Below are positions 9,651 to 21,880 of a stretch of DNA of 64,000 nucleotides, in pieces. This stretch comes from Bos javanicus. Lineage: Eukaryota; Chordata; Mammalia; Artiodactyla; Bovidae. Position 1 is the stretch's first letter. Each line of letters starts with the position of its first letter. The notes beneath the pieces were generated by a model. It was given only the letters and a program-made list of their open reading frames with translations. It was not told where the DNA came from and searched no databases. A program made the position numbers and the translations under genes. Where the stretch lies: the NCBI RefSeq assembly GCF_032452875.1, contig NC_083896.1:1612001-1676000 (forward strand). The letters run 5' to 3'.

Positions 9651-9689
9651 TGGAAGCCCCATCTTGGATAATAAGGGGAACCAAAGATT

Positions 9690-10812
9690 TTGTCAAAAAA
9701 GCAAGAGAGTTCCAGAAAAACATCTACTTCTGCTTTATTGACTATGCCAAAGCCTTTGACTGTGTGGATCACAATAAACTGTGGAAAATTCTTCAAGAGA
9801 TGGGCATACCAGAGCACCTGACCTGCCTCCTGAAAAAACCTATATGCAGGTCAGGAAGCAACAGTTAGAACTGGACATGGAACAACAGACTGGTTCCAAA
9901 TAGGAAAAGGAGTACGTCAAGGCTGTATATTGTCACCCTGCTTATTTAACTTATATGCAGAGTACATCATGAGAAACGCTGGACTGGAAGAAACACAAGC
10001 TGGAATCAAGATTGCCAGGAGAAATATCAATAACCTCAGATATGCAGATGACACCACCCTTATGGCAGAAAGTGAAGAGGAACTCAAAAGCCTCTTGATG
10101 AAAGTGAAAGTGGAGAGTGAAAAAGTTGGCTTAAAGCTCAATATTCAGAAAACGAAGATCATGGCATCTGGTCCCATCACTTCATGGGAAATAGATGGGG
10201 AAACAGTGTCAGACTTAATTTTGGGGGCTCCAAAATGACTGCAGATGGTGACTGCAGCCATGAAATTAAAAGACGCTTACTCCTTGGAAGGAAAGTTATG
10301 ACCAACCTAGATAGCATATTCAAAAGCAGAGACATTACTTTGCCAAAAAAGGTCCATCTAGTCAAGGCTATGGTTTTTCCAGTGGTCATGTATGGATGTG
10401 AGAGTTGGACTGTGAAGAAAGCTGAGCGCCGAAGAATTGATGCTTTTGAACTGTGGTGTTGGAAAAGACTCTTGAGAGTCCCTTGGACTGCAAGGAGATC
10501 CAACCAGTCCATTCTGAAGGAGATCAGCCCTGGGATTTCTTTGGAGTGAATGATGCTGAAGCTGAAACTCCAGTACTTTGGCCGCCTCATGCAAAGAACT
10601 GACTCACTGGAAAAGCCCCTGATGCTGGAAAAGATTGAAGGCAGGAGGAGAAGGGGACAGCAGAGGACAGATGGTTGGATGGCATCACTGTGTTAATGGA
10701 CATGAGTTTCAGCAAGCCCCGGGAGTTGGTGATGGACAAGGAAGCCTGGCGTACTGCAGTCCAGGGGGTCTAAAAGAGTCGAACACGGCTGAGTGACTGA
10801 ACTGAACTGATT
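9690..10812 (+). mobile_element. BovB LINE, 5'-truncated
   Basis: Starts near the RT motif-A region (FIDYAKAFD at about 9735-9762) and carries RYADD (motif C) near 10040, then the complete C-terminal region and 3' end with the tail 'ctgaactgaactgattgg'. Frameshifts (for example near 9850 and 10220) and in-frame stops make the RT a pseudogene. The junction at 9664-9690 is scrambled. Confidence 0.95.
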
Positions 10813-11259
10813 GGGTTAAAATCTATAAAAGGCAAGAATCTACAGAAGCATGCCCTAACCTCCATGCTGCTTTTGCTTGGAAGGCATTTAATGCTCTGGA
10901 GGAGTAACCACAAAACTGAGCAGCAGTTCTGGTAATCTTGCAAAGCAAAGGGGCCAAAATACAAAGCCTGGGCTCATGCCAGATAAGGATTCAATAAATA
11001 CCTCTGCCTTAAGCTGGAACCCCATAGAGCTTTGTTCTCAGGAAAATAGTGATGTGGAAATAAATCAGTGCTCTCACTGACTTGCCGCCCACGTTTGGAT
11101 CACTGAGGTAATTCAGGACAATCTCAGTCTTTGTGCATGGATGAGGCAGTGCTGGGCTGGTAGATTAAGATAGCTGGAGGAAGGAAGCAAAATTTTTCTC
11201 TGTTGAAGATTAAAATCATTTAGTCCCAAAATCTTCCTAAGGAGAACTTCTCAAATACA
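10813..11259. other. Single-copy stretch, no gene recognised
   Basis: No repeat or exon recognised. Confidence 0.4.
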
Positions 11260-11640
11260 ATGATCAGAACACACTGAAATATAATCTAGAATCACAAAGC
11301 TAGATACCATTAGGGAAAACCAGTAGAAAGTAATGACCACAGAAATAGGACCACAGAAGATTTATATATTGGAATCAGACAGAGATTTCCAAAATATGGA
11401 TAATATGTTTAAAGAAATAATAAGATTGAAAAAAATCTGTAGAGAACACTACATGTAAAAAGTGACTTAGCATTTTTGAAAAAGAATCAAATAGAAATTC
11501 TAAAACTAAAAACAAAAATGAAATTTAAGAACATAGAAGTTGTGTGTAACATTAAATTTAATATAGATACAGAGAGAATTTGTGAAATGGAAAACATATC
11601 AGAAGAAATTTTCAAGAAGTAAGGAAAACACAAAATATTG
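11260..11640 (+). repeat. Old L1 (L1M-type) fragment
   Basis: Segments such as 'aaaaagaatcaaatagaaat', 'ctaaaactaaaaac' and 'gagagaatttgtgaaatgg' followed by 'catatcagaagaaatttt' follow the 5'-UTR/ORF1 region of old mammalian L1 elements. Strongly diverged. Confidence 0.55.
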
Positions 11641-11714
11641 GAAAACATTTTATGATGGTTTATAACATTTTTACTTATTAACATAATTATTTATTGTTTT
11701 GAAAATTAAACTTG

Positions 11715-11795
11715 CTAATATATATGAAAGTATCTACTACATGCCTTTGCGTATAGTGGTCACTCAAGAAGTATTTGTTGAATTTGAAATTATAG
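11715..11795 (+). repeat. MIR/L2 3' tail
   Basis: 'catgcctttgcgtatagtgg' then 'cactcaagaagtatttgttg' matches the conserved MIR/L2 end (gcctggcacatagt... caataaatgtttgttg). Confidence 0.55.
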
Positions 11796-12066
11796 AAAAG
11801 TTAATTTGGTTTTTTCACGAATCATCTTTGTCATTTTTTATAACTTCAATTACTTTGATAAATTATTTAAGATTTCTCTTTTAATTTTAGTCATTTTCTA
11901 TTGTGACTAATCATAGTCATTTCCTATTTTGTGTCTTGTAATTTCAATCTCTGAAATTTTGGGAGCTATTGCTCTTATAATATTATCTTATTTTTGTGTG
12001 TGTTTTATGGTTTTTTACTATAAGATAATTTTGAAGGGGAATTTATTTCTGAGACATCTTTGAGCG
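11796..12066. other. AT-rich, no feature recognised
   Basis: AT-rich sequence; nothing identifiable. Confidence 0.4.
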
Positions 12067-12583
12067 TAGTTCAGTTCAGTCACTCAGTGTGTCCGACTCT
12101 GCAACCCCATGCACACCAGGCTTCCCTGTCCAACACCAACTCATGTAGCTTGCTCAAACTCATGTCCATCAACTCGGTGATGCCATCCAACCATCTCATC
12201 CTCTGTTGTCCCCTTCTCCTACCACCTTTAATCTTTCCCAGCATCATGGTCTTTTCAAATGAGTCAGTTCTTCACATCAGGTGGCCAAAGGATTAGAGTT
12301 TCAGCTTCAGGATCAATCCTTCCAATGAATATTCAGGACTGATTTCCTTTAGTTTAGGCTGCTTGGATCTCCTTGCAGTTCAAGGGACTCTCAAGAGTGT
12401 TCTCCAACACCACAGGTCAAAGCATCAGTTCTTTGTTGCTCACATTTCTTTATAGTCCAACTCTCACATCCACACATGACCACTGGAAAAACTATAGCTT
12501 TAACTAGACAGACCTTTGTCGGCAAAGTAATGTCTCTGCTTTTTAATATGCTGTCTAGGTTGGTCATAACTTTTCTTCCAAGG
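12067..12583 (-). mobile_element. BovB LINE, 3' end
   Basis: Antisense BovB: 'agttcagttcagtcactcag' (3' tail side) through the RT C-terminal region to 'gttggtcataacttttcttcc'. Sense-strand frames are broken, including a TGA at the Arg hotspot near 12260. Confidence 0.93.
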
Positions 12584-12832
12584 GTAGAATTGAGGTTAAA
12601 TTCTTCTAGAAGATTTGCATTTGTTTTTGAGAGTTGCCTTAGGGCATAACCAATCCCAAATTACCTTAAATTAAATTTTTGATAGGAGCTTTTCCAGACA
12701 ATACAGGTACTATGAATGAATGAAAAAGAAGTATAGGGATAACGTATGATACAGATTTCCAGAGAGAGAATTTTCCTTAAATCAGGGTCAAACTTGAGAT
12801 AGGTATGTGTTCTGCTGTTCCATTTTTGTGAC
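12584..12832. other. Unassigned stretch
   Basis: No family recognised between the BovB and the following L1 3' UTR. Confidence 0.4.
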
Positions 12833-14290
12833 TTCAAAAATAAATGTCTTTTATTTTAGAATAGTTTTAGATTTACATAAAATTGTGAAGATAATATGGA
12901 GAGTTTCCATATACCCCCCACACAGTAGCCCTTATTATTGACATCTCATATTAGTATGGTCCATATGTTGCAGTTGGTAAACAAATGCTGATATATTATT
13001 GTTAGCTACAGTTTGTTCTTTACTCAGATTTCCTTAGTTTTTACCTAACATCTTTTTTCTTCCTGTTGCAACATCTCATCCAGGATAACACATTACCTTT
13101 AGTTATCATGTCTCCTTAGGCATCTCTTGGCTATGACACTTTCTAAGAATTTCCTTGTTTTTGATGATCTAGGCAATTTTGAGAAGTGCTGGTCAGGTAT
13201 TTTGTAGAATATCCTTCAGCTGGAATTTGCCTTGTGTTTTTCTCATGCCTTAGACTGAGTTCACGGGTTTGAGGGAAGAAGACCACAGAAGTAAACTGCC
13301 ATTTTCCTCACGTGGTATCAGGATACATACTATCAGCACGGCTTATGGCTGTGGAGTTGCTTTTGGTCATCTGGTTTAGACAGTGTTTGGCAGGTTTCCC
13401 CTGTAAAGCTATTCTTCTCTCCTTTCACATTCTGTTCTCTTTACATGGAAGTCATGGTGTACAATCCACACTTAAGGAGCAAGGAGCTTTGCTCCAGCAC
13501 CTCCTTAAGGGCAGAGTAACTATATAAGTTATTTGAGATTCTTCTGTATGGAAGAATTGAATCCCATCTCGCCCACTTATTTATATCAGTATGGACTCAT
13601 GGATATTTATTTTATGCTTTGAACTATAATCCAAAGCCATTTTATTTATTTTGATTCTCAAATTGAGAATTCTTTAACTTCTGTGTCCCTTTGACATACC
13701 CTCATCATTGTGGGCTTTAGTCAACTTTGTTTTGGAGCACTTCATTACTTTCTGGCATTATGAGATGTCCCAGGCTCATCTGTATCTATAAATATCTATA
13801 TCTGTAAGTATCTATAAATATTTCTCTATGTAACCATTTGTTTCTTTATTAGGCTAAACGTGAGTTCCCGTTGTAATCACCAGCTCTAATCCATTACTCA
13901 GGTGAATCATTCTGACCTGCTCCCCTTGCTTATGTGTAAACATCTACTCCAACAGGAAAAAACTGGCTGCCACTATCCAACTTATATTTACTTAATTATC
14001 CAACTGCATTAGTATATAGGTATGACAGTATTAAAAGTGTTAGCTTGTACCCTCTGAAAAGCAACTTTATCTATTACTGTACAGTGCTTATGACAGTTAA
14101 CTTTATGGACTTAGTGTACTTTACTTATGACAGTTAATTTTAACCTTTGTCTTTACAGATTCTATTCACATTCAAAGATAGAGCAGTGCCTTCTCCTCGT
14201 ATCTCTTCATACATTTGTAATACACTTATGTGCTTTTGTCACATTCTGCATTCCATCCTGGGATCCTTTAACCTTCTAAATCACTTTTTT
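12833..14290 (-). repeat. Old L1M 3' UTR
   Basis: Begins with 'ttttagaatagttttagatt', the reverse of the characteristic old-L1 3' end, and continues through 'ttgacatctcatattagtatgg', 'ctccttaggcatctcttggc', 'gaagaccacagaagtaaac' and 'tatggactcatggatattta' (each split by divergence). Long but non-coding. Orientation is inferred from the tail. Confidence 0.75.
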
Positions 14291-14295
14291 GTTTA

Positions 14296-15003
14296 CTTTG
14301 TTTTATTTTTTATTTATTTTAATTGGAGGTTAATTACTTTACAATATTGTATTGATTTTGCCGTACATCAACATGAATCTGTGACAGGTGTACACGTGTT
14401 CCCCATCCTGAACCCCCCTCCCTCCTCCCTCCTCATACCATCCCTCTGGGTCGTCTCAGTGCACCAGCCCCAAGCATCCAGTATCACGCATCGAACCTGG
14501 ACTGGCGATTCATTTCATATATGATATTATACATGTTTCAATGCCATTCTCCCAAATCCTCCCACTCTCTCCCTCTCCCACAGAGTCCATAAGACTGTTC
14601 TATATATCTGTGTCTCCTTTGCTGTCTCTCATACAAAGTTATCATTACCATCTTTATAAATTCCATATATATGTGTTAGTATACTGTATTGGTGTTTTTC
14701 TTTCTGGCTTACTTCACTCTGTATAATAGGCTCCAGTTTCATCCACCTCCGGAGAAGGCAATGGCACCCCACTCTAGTACTCTTGCCTGGAGAATCCCAG
14801 GGATGGGGAAGCCTGGTGGGCTGCCATCTATGGGGTCACACAGAGTCGGACACGACTGAAGTGACTTAGCAATAGCAATTCATCCACCTCATTAGAACTG
14901 ATTCAAATGTATTCTTTTCAATGGCTGCGTAATACTCCATTGTGTATATTTACCACAGCTTTCTTATCCATTCATCTGCTGATTGACATCTAGGTTGCAC
15001 TTT
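14296..15003 (-). mobile_element. Bovid L1, 3' end, split by Bov-A
   Basis: Antisense bovid L1: 'ttggaggttaattactttac' and 'aatattgtattgattttgcc' (3' UTR), then the C-rich segment, 'cttacttcactctgtataat' and 'gcgtaatactccattgtgta' (ORF2 C-terminus). The Bov-A at 14750-14878 interrupts it. Confidence 0.93.
14750..14878 (+). mobile_element. Bov-A monomer SINE with 12-bp target duplication
   Basis: Sense monomer from 'ggagaaggcaatggcacc' to the tail 'gacttagcaatagcaa'. It is flanked by ttcatccacctc at 14738-14749 and 14879-14890, proving insertion into the L1. Confidence 0.97.
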
Positions 15004-16411
15004 TTAGAAATTTATATGCATTAAGGTTCACTTTCTGTCTCTCATTTACTTCTGTTATGAGAATAGCTTTTGGGGATCCGAGTTTAATGCAGAGGTCTTC
15101 TAATGGAATCCTTACCTTGACTGGTGCTGGGCTTATATCCCATTGTTCTTCTGCCCATAGCTGTTCTACTGGAAGAAGAAACACGCAGGGCAAAGCTGCT
15201 TTTAGCATTCACTCCCTTGTTAGAGATCTTGTTTTTGCTCAGGTTTATAAATCTACTCGTTCCATTCTGTCTTTCCAATTCAACAATATATTTATATTTT
15301 ATGTGATATTTTGTTTTGATAAGGAGTATTGTTCAGTATACCTAATAAAACATGCTGCCTGAAATGAAAGTCATTTTTACATTATTTTAAGTTTTTTCAT
15401 ATTCCATTATATATAAATGTTATTTATGTTTCTTCAGCTCTTTATTTTTAGAAACAGAAAAAGTAAAAATTATGGATAGATTAAATAAATAATGCTCCAG
15501 TATCAGTCCACATCTGTTATAAAGAGTGTTGTGAGTGATAAATTAAAGAATACAATAGCCATTTATAAAGTAAGAGAATATGTCTTTAAAATATATTTAG
15601 AACACAGGATTTTATATTAGGAAATTCAATTGTTTTTATTTAATTTTATTGAAATGACTTCTATGAATTGAGAATGACTTTCTGTGCATTTTTGAGTGTC
15701 ATGTTTCCTAGTTATCCTATAAACAGTGGTTAATGGGCAGTTGGCTGAATTAAACTGAGTTAACATGAAGAAACAAATTTTAATGAATAAACATTCTGTC
15801 ATTACCATGAGAGACTGCAGCACCTGTTCTAGAGAGATACCAGTGTTTTATCGATTTTAGTTTCACCCTTCGATGAGTATGTGAAACAACACGTAGGTTG
15901 AAGAAAAACGACTCCCAGGGCCCTCATTTCTTAGGCTTGTGCTGCAAGACTACTTATCATGTTGCCACCATCATGCCTCTTTTTGTTCCTGGTATAAAGA
16001 TGTTAGCTCTGCCACTGTTGCCACTGAATATGAGTTGTTATGCCTATAATAAAACGCTATTCCAGGAGGCATCTGAGTTCAGCATTGAGAGAGCATGAGT
16101 TTTCCACATTCAATAGGAAAAAAGAAAACTAAAACATTTTTTCTTTTCTTTTTCCTGACAAAAATGATGAAACCTCTTAGATATGTCTCAGGAAAGGCAG
16201 CAGAGAAATGTGTACCATGGAACCTAATTCCTAGTGCCCTTGTGCACAGAGTCACTTACCCCCACCTGCTTGCATTCTACAGCGCTTGATTCTACAGGAG
16301 GCTTGTTAGAAAACAACTTTTGGCAACTTGGGGAGTGGCCATCTCTAAGAAATACATTTGCATCATTCTGATGGAACATTTTGGAATGTTATCTGAAAAA
16401 TATACTCGCCT
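15004..16411. other. Long stretch without recognised gene
   Basis: Several short frames at 14990-15362 overlap on both strands, without domains. At 15900-16280 the sequence has an AATAAA-containing segment ('cctataataaaacgctattc') that is loosely LTR-like, but no paired LTR or internal ERV sequence was found. The remainder is AT-rich and unassigned. Confidence 0.35.
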
Positions 16412-16548
16412 TCGTGTGTGCTTAATCACTCAGTCGTGTCCAACTCTTTGTGACTCTTTGCATTGTAGCCCGCCAGTTTCCTCTGTCCATGAGATTTTTC
16501 AGGCAAGAAAAACCCAACCTGGTGTGGGTTGCCATTTCCTTCTCCAAG
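16412..16548 (-). mobile_element. Bov-A monomer SINE
   Basis: Antisense unit from 'tgtgtgcttaatcactcag' to 'ccatttccttctcc'. Diverged, with a small insertion at 'aaaacccaacctgg'. Confidence 0.88.
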
Positions 16549-17039
16549 CTCAGCATCCAGAAACCCAAATTATCTCTGAAAGTTTTTGAATTGCTTTGTA
16601 AAGAAGCCATCAATCCCAGTATCTTGGTGTGTTGAAATTCATTATGCAGTTCTCTATTTCTCAACTGACTGAGAGAATTTTCTCAGCCTGTTGTAAATCC
16701 TTAGATGGTAGAGACTGATGATCTTTGTGAGAAGAAGGCACATTTTCTTTTCTTCTCTTTCATCATTATAAACGTTTCAATTATATTTCTCACTTTAACT
16801 GGGTCTAAGTCACTTACCCATTAATGGCTGAATTATTTTTTTAACAATGAAGAAAAGAAAAATTCATTGTTCTTAAAAGAGAATTTTTCCCTTCAGGAAG
16901 AGAAAAGTATAATTTCAGTGTTCATCATTTAAAATTGTGGAATTCTTCTCTTCAGCCCTCATTTTTCTTTGGACATACAATATGAGAATACAACTATTCA
17001 AATGATTTTATACCTGAGAAATTCAGCTGAGCGTTTAGA
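16549..17039. other. AT-rich single-copy stretch
   Basis: No repeat or exon recognised. Confidence 0.4.
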
Positions 17040-17235
17040 AAGAAGATTGACTTTGAATTCAGACAGACAAGAGTTTGAATCCCAACTCTATCATTTAATA
17101 GCTGTATGAGCATAGCTGACATATTTAATCCCATTGAATGTTAGTTTCCCCATTTCTGTAGTGGGAAATAACAATATTTACAGGGCTGTCACTCAGTAGG
17201 TACCCAAAAATATTGGAATCAGCATCATTATATTG
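17040..17235 (+). repeat. MIR SINE
   Basis: Long MIR match: 'gagtttgaatcccaactcta', 'tcatttaatagctgtatgag', 'gttagtttccccatttctg', 'gggaaataacaatatttac' and the 3' part 'cactcagtaggtaccc'. Confidence 0.85.
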
Positions 17236-17728
17236 TTGTTTTTATTATAATAATATTATTGTTATATAACTATTCTGCTATGTTTTAAATATTCAGAGAA
17301 GAAAAGTATATTTTTAGAGGCAAATTAGCTTGAACAAGTTAAAATAAAGAGCTTAGAGAACACTTGAATGATAATTAAATATTGATAAAGGTAAAGGGAA
17401 CAATAAATTAATTGGTTGCTAAGGTAATTTTTCCCAATTAAAAGTCAGTCCCATGGGGTTAAAAAAAGACTGTGTCAGAGTTTCATTTACTGTTCCATCA
17501 ACTACCCATTTAAAAACAGCACATCTATATACGGTAAACTGTGTGCCAGGCGTTGTGGAAGAAGGCAGATCAAGGGATAGGAACATGCAAAGAAAAAACT
17601 TCATCTGAAATAAGAAAGGTGCTTTTTCTAAATAACAAATATACAGAAAGGTATATATGCTCATCCTCGCCAAAAAAGAATACAAGTTAATAAAACTATC
17701 CAAAAGATTGAGAAAAATTAGAAAGACC
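17236..17728. other. AT-rich stretch, possible L1 remnants
   Basis: Contains a TTATTG-rich patch (17230-17280). Nothing coding recognised. The last 80 bp may belong to the old L1 that resumes at 18479. Confidence 0.35.
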
Positions 17729-18478
17729 CTGAAAGTGAAGGAGGAGACTGAAAAAGTTGGCCTAAAGCTCAACATTCAAAAAACGAAGATCATGGCATCT
17801 GGTCCCATCACTTCATGGGAAATAGATGGGGAAACAGTGGAAACAGTGTCAGACTTTATTTTGGGGGGCTCCAAAATCACTGCAGATGGTGATTGCAGCC
17901 ACCATCTTAAAAGAAATTAAGCGTCTGAAATTAAAAGACGCTTACTCCTTGGAAGGAAAGTTATGACCAACCTAGATAGCATATTCAAAAGCAGAGACAT
18001 TAGTTTGCCAACAAAGGTCCGTCTAGTCAATCTATGGTTTTTCCTGTGGTCATGTATGGATGTGAGAGTTGGACTGTGAAGAAGGCTAAGTGCCAAAGAA
18101 TTGATGCTTTTGAACTGTGGTTTTGGAGAAGACTCTTGAGAGTCCCTTGGACTGCAAGGAGATCCAACCAGTCCATTGTGAAGGAGATCAGCCCTGGGAT
18201 TTCTTTGGAAGGAATGATGCTGAAACTCCAGTACTTTGGCCACCTCATGCAAAGAGTTGACTCATTGGAAAAGACTCTGATGCTGGGAGGGATTGGGGGC
18301 AGGAGGAAAAGGGGATGACAGAGGATGAGATGGCTGGATGACATCACCGACTCGATGGACATGAGTTTGAGTGAACTCCGGGAGTTGGTGATAGACAGGG
18401 ACGCCTGGCGTGCTGCAATTCATGGGGTCACAAAGAGTCGGACACGACTGAGTGACTGAACTGAACTGAACTGAACAA
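17729..18478 (+). mobile_element. BovB LINE, 3' end
   Basis: Begins at 'tgaaagtgaaggagg' (just after RT motif C) and runs to the tail 'ctgaactgaactgaac'. It has an anomalous fold-back insertion at about 17903-17930 and an 'aa' loss near 18030. The RT is a pseudogene, with CAA in place of the hotspot CGA at 18250-18252. Confidence 0.95.
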
Positions 18479-18730
18479 CAGTTAGAATTGGCAAAGATAA
18501 AGAGAACTCTCATACACTGTTTGGGTATAAATTATTGCAATTATTTGGGGAGCAAATTTGACAAAATCTACCTAAATTTAAAATGTGCAAGCCTGAAGTT
18601 CCAATTTTTAGTATTTATCCTACAAAAATAATATCATGAGGACTTAAAGATACACATACAAAGAAGTTTTGTTGTAGCATCGTTTATAATAGCAAAAAGG
18701 CTAGGGGGAAGCAACAGAATTGCTTATGTC
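18479..18730 (+). repeat. Old L1 fragment, ORF2 C-terminal part
   Basis: 'ctcatacactgtttgggta', 'gtatttatcctacaaaaat' and 'catcgtttataatagcaaaa' follow the L1 ORF2 end (ctcatacactgctggtggg... atagcaaaa). Split from its upstream part by the BovB insertion. Confidence 0.65.
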
Positions 18731-19295
18731 TGTATTAGGTACATATTGCCATGTAACAAATTATCCCCCAAATTATTACCTGAAAACAACAAATATCTAT
18801 TATCTCACATTTCATTAAGGGTCATGAATTTGGTTTTTGGCTTAGTTGGGTGGTTTTGGCTCAGGGTTTCTCATAAAATTACAGTCAAGATGTTGACCAG
18901 GACTGGAGTCTTTGAAAGCTTGACTGGACTCCTCTGCTTCCAAGATGACTCACTTGTGTTTATTGGCAGAGAATCTCAGTCTCTGCATGGACTACATGAC
19001 CTTTCCCAGGAGTTGCTTGCGCATCCTCGTGACATGGCAGCTGGCTTCGCTCAGGGAAAATGGTCTAAAAGAGAGCAAGAAGGAAGCTGCAGTGCCTTTT
19101 ATGAACTAGTCTTGGAGATTACACATCATGGCTTCTATATCATTCTATTCATTAGCGCCAAGTCACCAAATCCAGTCTAAGCTCAAGGGAAAGTGAATTA
19201 GGCTTGTTAGTGAATTTTTGGAGGGAAGGGTGTTGGATAATTTTTAAACCTATTTTTACAACTATTTAACTTGTTTTCTGGCTACAGATTAAAAA
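18731..19295 (+). repeat. MaLR 5' LTR (MLT1-type)
   Basis: Starts TGTATTAGG and reads 'ccatgtaacaaattatcccc', 'gtggttttggctcagggttt', 'gacatggcagctggcttcg' in order. The 144-codon frame in it (18746-19180) is LTR sequence, not a gene. The right boundary is approximate. Confidence 0.7.
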
Positions 19296-19740
19296 TACTT
19301 TCACATAAAAAATACGCTCATTCCCTTCCAACACTCCCCCACCAACCCCGTTTCAACCATTTACAGCATCAGCTTAAAGTCCAGAAACATATCAGCTTAA
19401 TCAGATCCAGGTGAGGCTTCAGCTTCTCAGATATCATTCCTTAAGTATGAACTTTTTGGCCAACCACACACACACGCACACATGTACATGGGACAGGCAC
19501 AGGATAACCAGTCTAGACATTCTTGTTCTAAAAGAGGAAAAGTGGAATGCCCAAAGTAGTCACTGTTCTATAGCAATTCTGAATCCACTCAGCTACATGT
19601 TAGGTTTCTTGATTCAAATATATTCCTACTCCTGCCTGGGAATGATTTTCCATTGCTCTTGGCTTCAACCTATCTCTGGGTTCTTGGTCTCCTTTTGTGA
19701 TTCATTCTTCTTTTCTGATTCATTCTTTCTTTCTCTTAAA

Positions 19741-19828
19741 AGTGTACACCCATGGCAGATTCATGTTGATGTATGGCAAAATCAATACAATATTGTAAAG
19801 TAATTAGCCTCTAAAATAAAAAAAAGTG
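19741..19828 (+). mobile_element. Bovid L1, extreme 3' end
   Basis: 'gcagattcatgttgatgtat', 'atacaatattgtaaagtaat' and 'tagcctctaaaataaaaaaa' are the last about 85 bp of the bovid L1 with its A tail, inserted in the MaLR internal region. Confidence 0.9.
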
Positions 19829-20349
19829 AACCTATTTTAGAGCTGTGTAGTTTTCCCAATAAAATTTAGTAATTCCAAATGCCTGTTTTCATTGTGTACT
19901 ATCTATTTCCTTCAGTTGCTGTTATTTCTGTAATTATAATTACTTTCAGAAAGTTTGTGGGCCTTCTATGAACCTTATCACGGTTCACTTCATTAGGGAA
20001 AAGCCATACCCACAAATCTCTTCAAGGTAAATTCTTCTCTACCTCGAGCTTCTGCTGAATTATGGGACAGTATCCTAAGTTTCTTTAAAGCGCTGTTGTT
20101 TGAGCAGTTCTCTGAGGCTCCATCTTAGCTCTTTCTGAGAGCATATGGTATTTTACAGCGATACTTGGCCTTATCTCTAGACCTGGCTTCCTTGCCAGTG
20201 GCCTGGAATTGATCTTTGCTGCAAATCTGTTTCTTAATTTTAGTTTTATGTGCCATCTGGAAAAATTGGACATTTTAAAAACCACCTAATTTTGGCTTCT
20301 TCATATTTAACAATCTTTCCTTTGGTTTATCTCTTTCCTCTCATTTTTT

Positions 20350-21745
20350 CCCCCTATTTTTCTTAATTTATTTAAGTACTACTGACTTATATTAGTTTTA
20401 GGTGTAAAACATAGTGATAATACTGATTAAATAGTTTTATAGATTATCAGATCATATCAGATCAGATCAGTCGCTCAGTCGTGTCCGACTCTTTGTGACC
20501 CCATGAATCGCAGCACGCCAGGCCTCCCTGTCCATCACCAACTCCCGGAGTTCACTCAGACTCATGTCCATCGAGTCAGTGATGCCATCCAGCATCTCAT
20601 CCTCTGTCATCCCCTTTTCCTCCTGCCCCCAATCCCTCCCAGCATCAGAGTCTTTTCCAATGAGTCAACTCTTTGCATGAGGTGGCCAAAGTACTCGAGT
20701 TTCAGCTTTAGCATCATTCCCTCCAAAGAAATCCCAGGGCTGATCTCCTTCAGAATGGACTGGTTGGATCTCCTTGCAATCCAAGGGACTCTCAAGAGTC
20801 TTCTCCAACACCACAGTTCAAAAGCATCAGTTCTTCGGCGCTCAGCCTTCTTCACAGTCCAACTCTCACATCCATACATGACCACAGGAAAAACCATAGC
20901 CTTGACTAGACGGACCTTTGTTGGCAAACTAATGTCTCTGCTTTTGAATATGCTATCTAGGTTGGTCATAACTTTCCTTCCAAGAAGTAAGCATCTTTTA
21001 ATTTCATGGCTGTAGTCACCATCTGCAGTGATTTTGGAGCCCAGGAAAATAAAGTCTGACACTGTTTCCACTGTTTCCCCATATAAACCCATACAGATTT
21101 GTTATAAAATATTGACTATATTCCGTTCTCTTCACGACATCCTATGACTTATTTATCTTATAAATAAGAGGCAATTTGTACCTCTTAATCCCATTGACCT
21201 TTTTTGGCCCTCTCCCACCCATCTTCCCTTGGTAATCACAACTTTCTTCTCTGTGTCTGTGAGCCTGTTTCTGTTTTGTTATATTTGTTTCTTTTATTAG
21301 ATTCCACATATTAGTGAAAACATGCAGAACACACTGGTTCCCTTTTCTCCATATCTGCTCCAACACTAGTTGTTATCTTTCACAATAGCCATTCTGATGG
21401 GTTTTAGGCGAGCTATCCTTTGTGGTTTTCATTTGCATTTGTTTGATTATTAGGGATGTTGATGTTTAATATTTATTCATGTGTTGGCCTTCTGTATGTC
21501 TTCTTTGAAAAAATGTCTATTCAGGTCTTCCCATTTTTAAAATCAGGTTGCTTGTTTTTTTGCTACTGAGTTGTATGAGTTCTTTATATGTTTTGGATAT
21601 TAACTTCTTATTGGACATGCTATTTGCAAATATCTTTTCCTGTTCATTAGGTTACCTTTCTGTTTTGTTGATGGTTTCTTTTTCTTTTCTTTCTTTCTTT
21701 CTTTTTTTGTTGTGCAAAGCTTTTTAGTTTGACTAGATCCTATTT
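20350..21745 (-). mobile_element. L1, 3' UTR and ORF2 end, split by BovB
   Basis: Antisense L1. The left part (20350-20448) has 'tattagttttaggtgtaaaac'-type text. After the BovB it continues with 'ctgtgagcctgtttctgttt', 'ttagattccacatattagtg', 'catttgcatttgtttgatta' and 'ttctttatatgttttggata'. Internal deletions occur near 21330. Confidence 0.85.
20449..21084 (-). mobile_element. BovB LINE, 3' end
   Basis: Antisense BovB with the pentameric tail 'agatcatatcagatcagatc' on the left and the RT C-terminal region to 'actgtttccactgtttcccc'. The 161-codon antisense frame (20607-21092) is an uninterrupted C-terminal RT segment, one of the better preserved ones in the window. Confidence 0.96.
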
Positions 21746-21747
21746 TT

Positions 21748-21880
21748 TTTAATTGGAAGATAATTGCTTTACAATATTGTGCTGGTTCCTACCATACGTC
21801 AACATGAGTCAGCCACAGGTACACACACGTCCCCTCCCTCCTGAACCACCCTCTCATCTCCCGCCCCATCCCACCTCTCA
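21748..21880 (-). mobile_element. Bovid L1, 3' UTR end
   Basis: 'attggaagataattgcttta', 'caatattgtgctggttcc' and the C-rich 'cctgaaccaccctctcatc' are the antisense bovid L1 3' UTR, truncated after about 130 bp. Confidence 0.9.

Noticed and set aside
18746..19180. 144-codon plus-strand open frame
   Set aside because: Lies wholly in the MaLR LTR.
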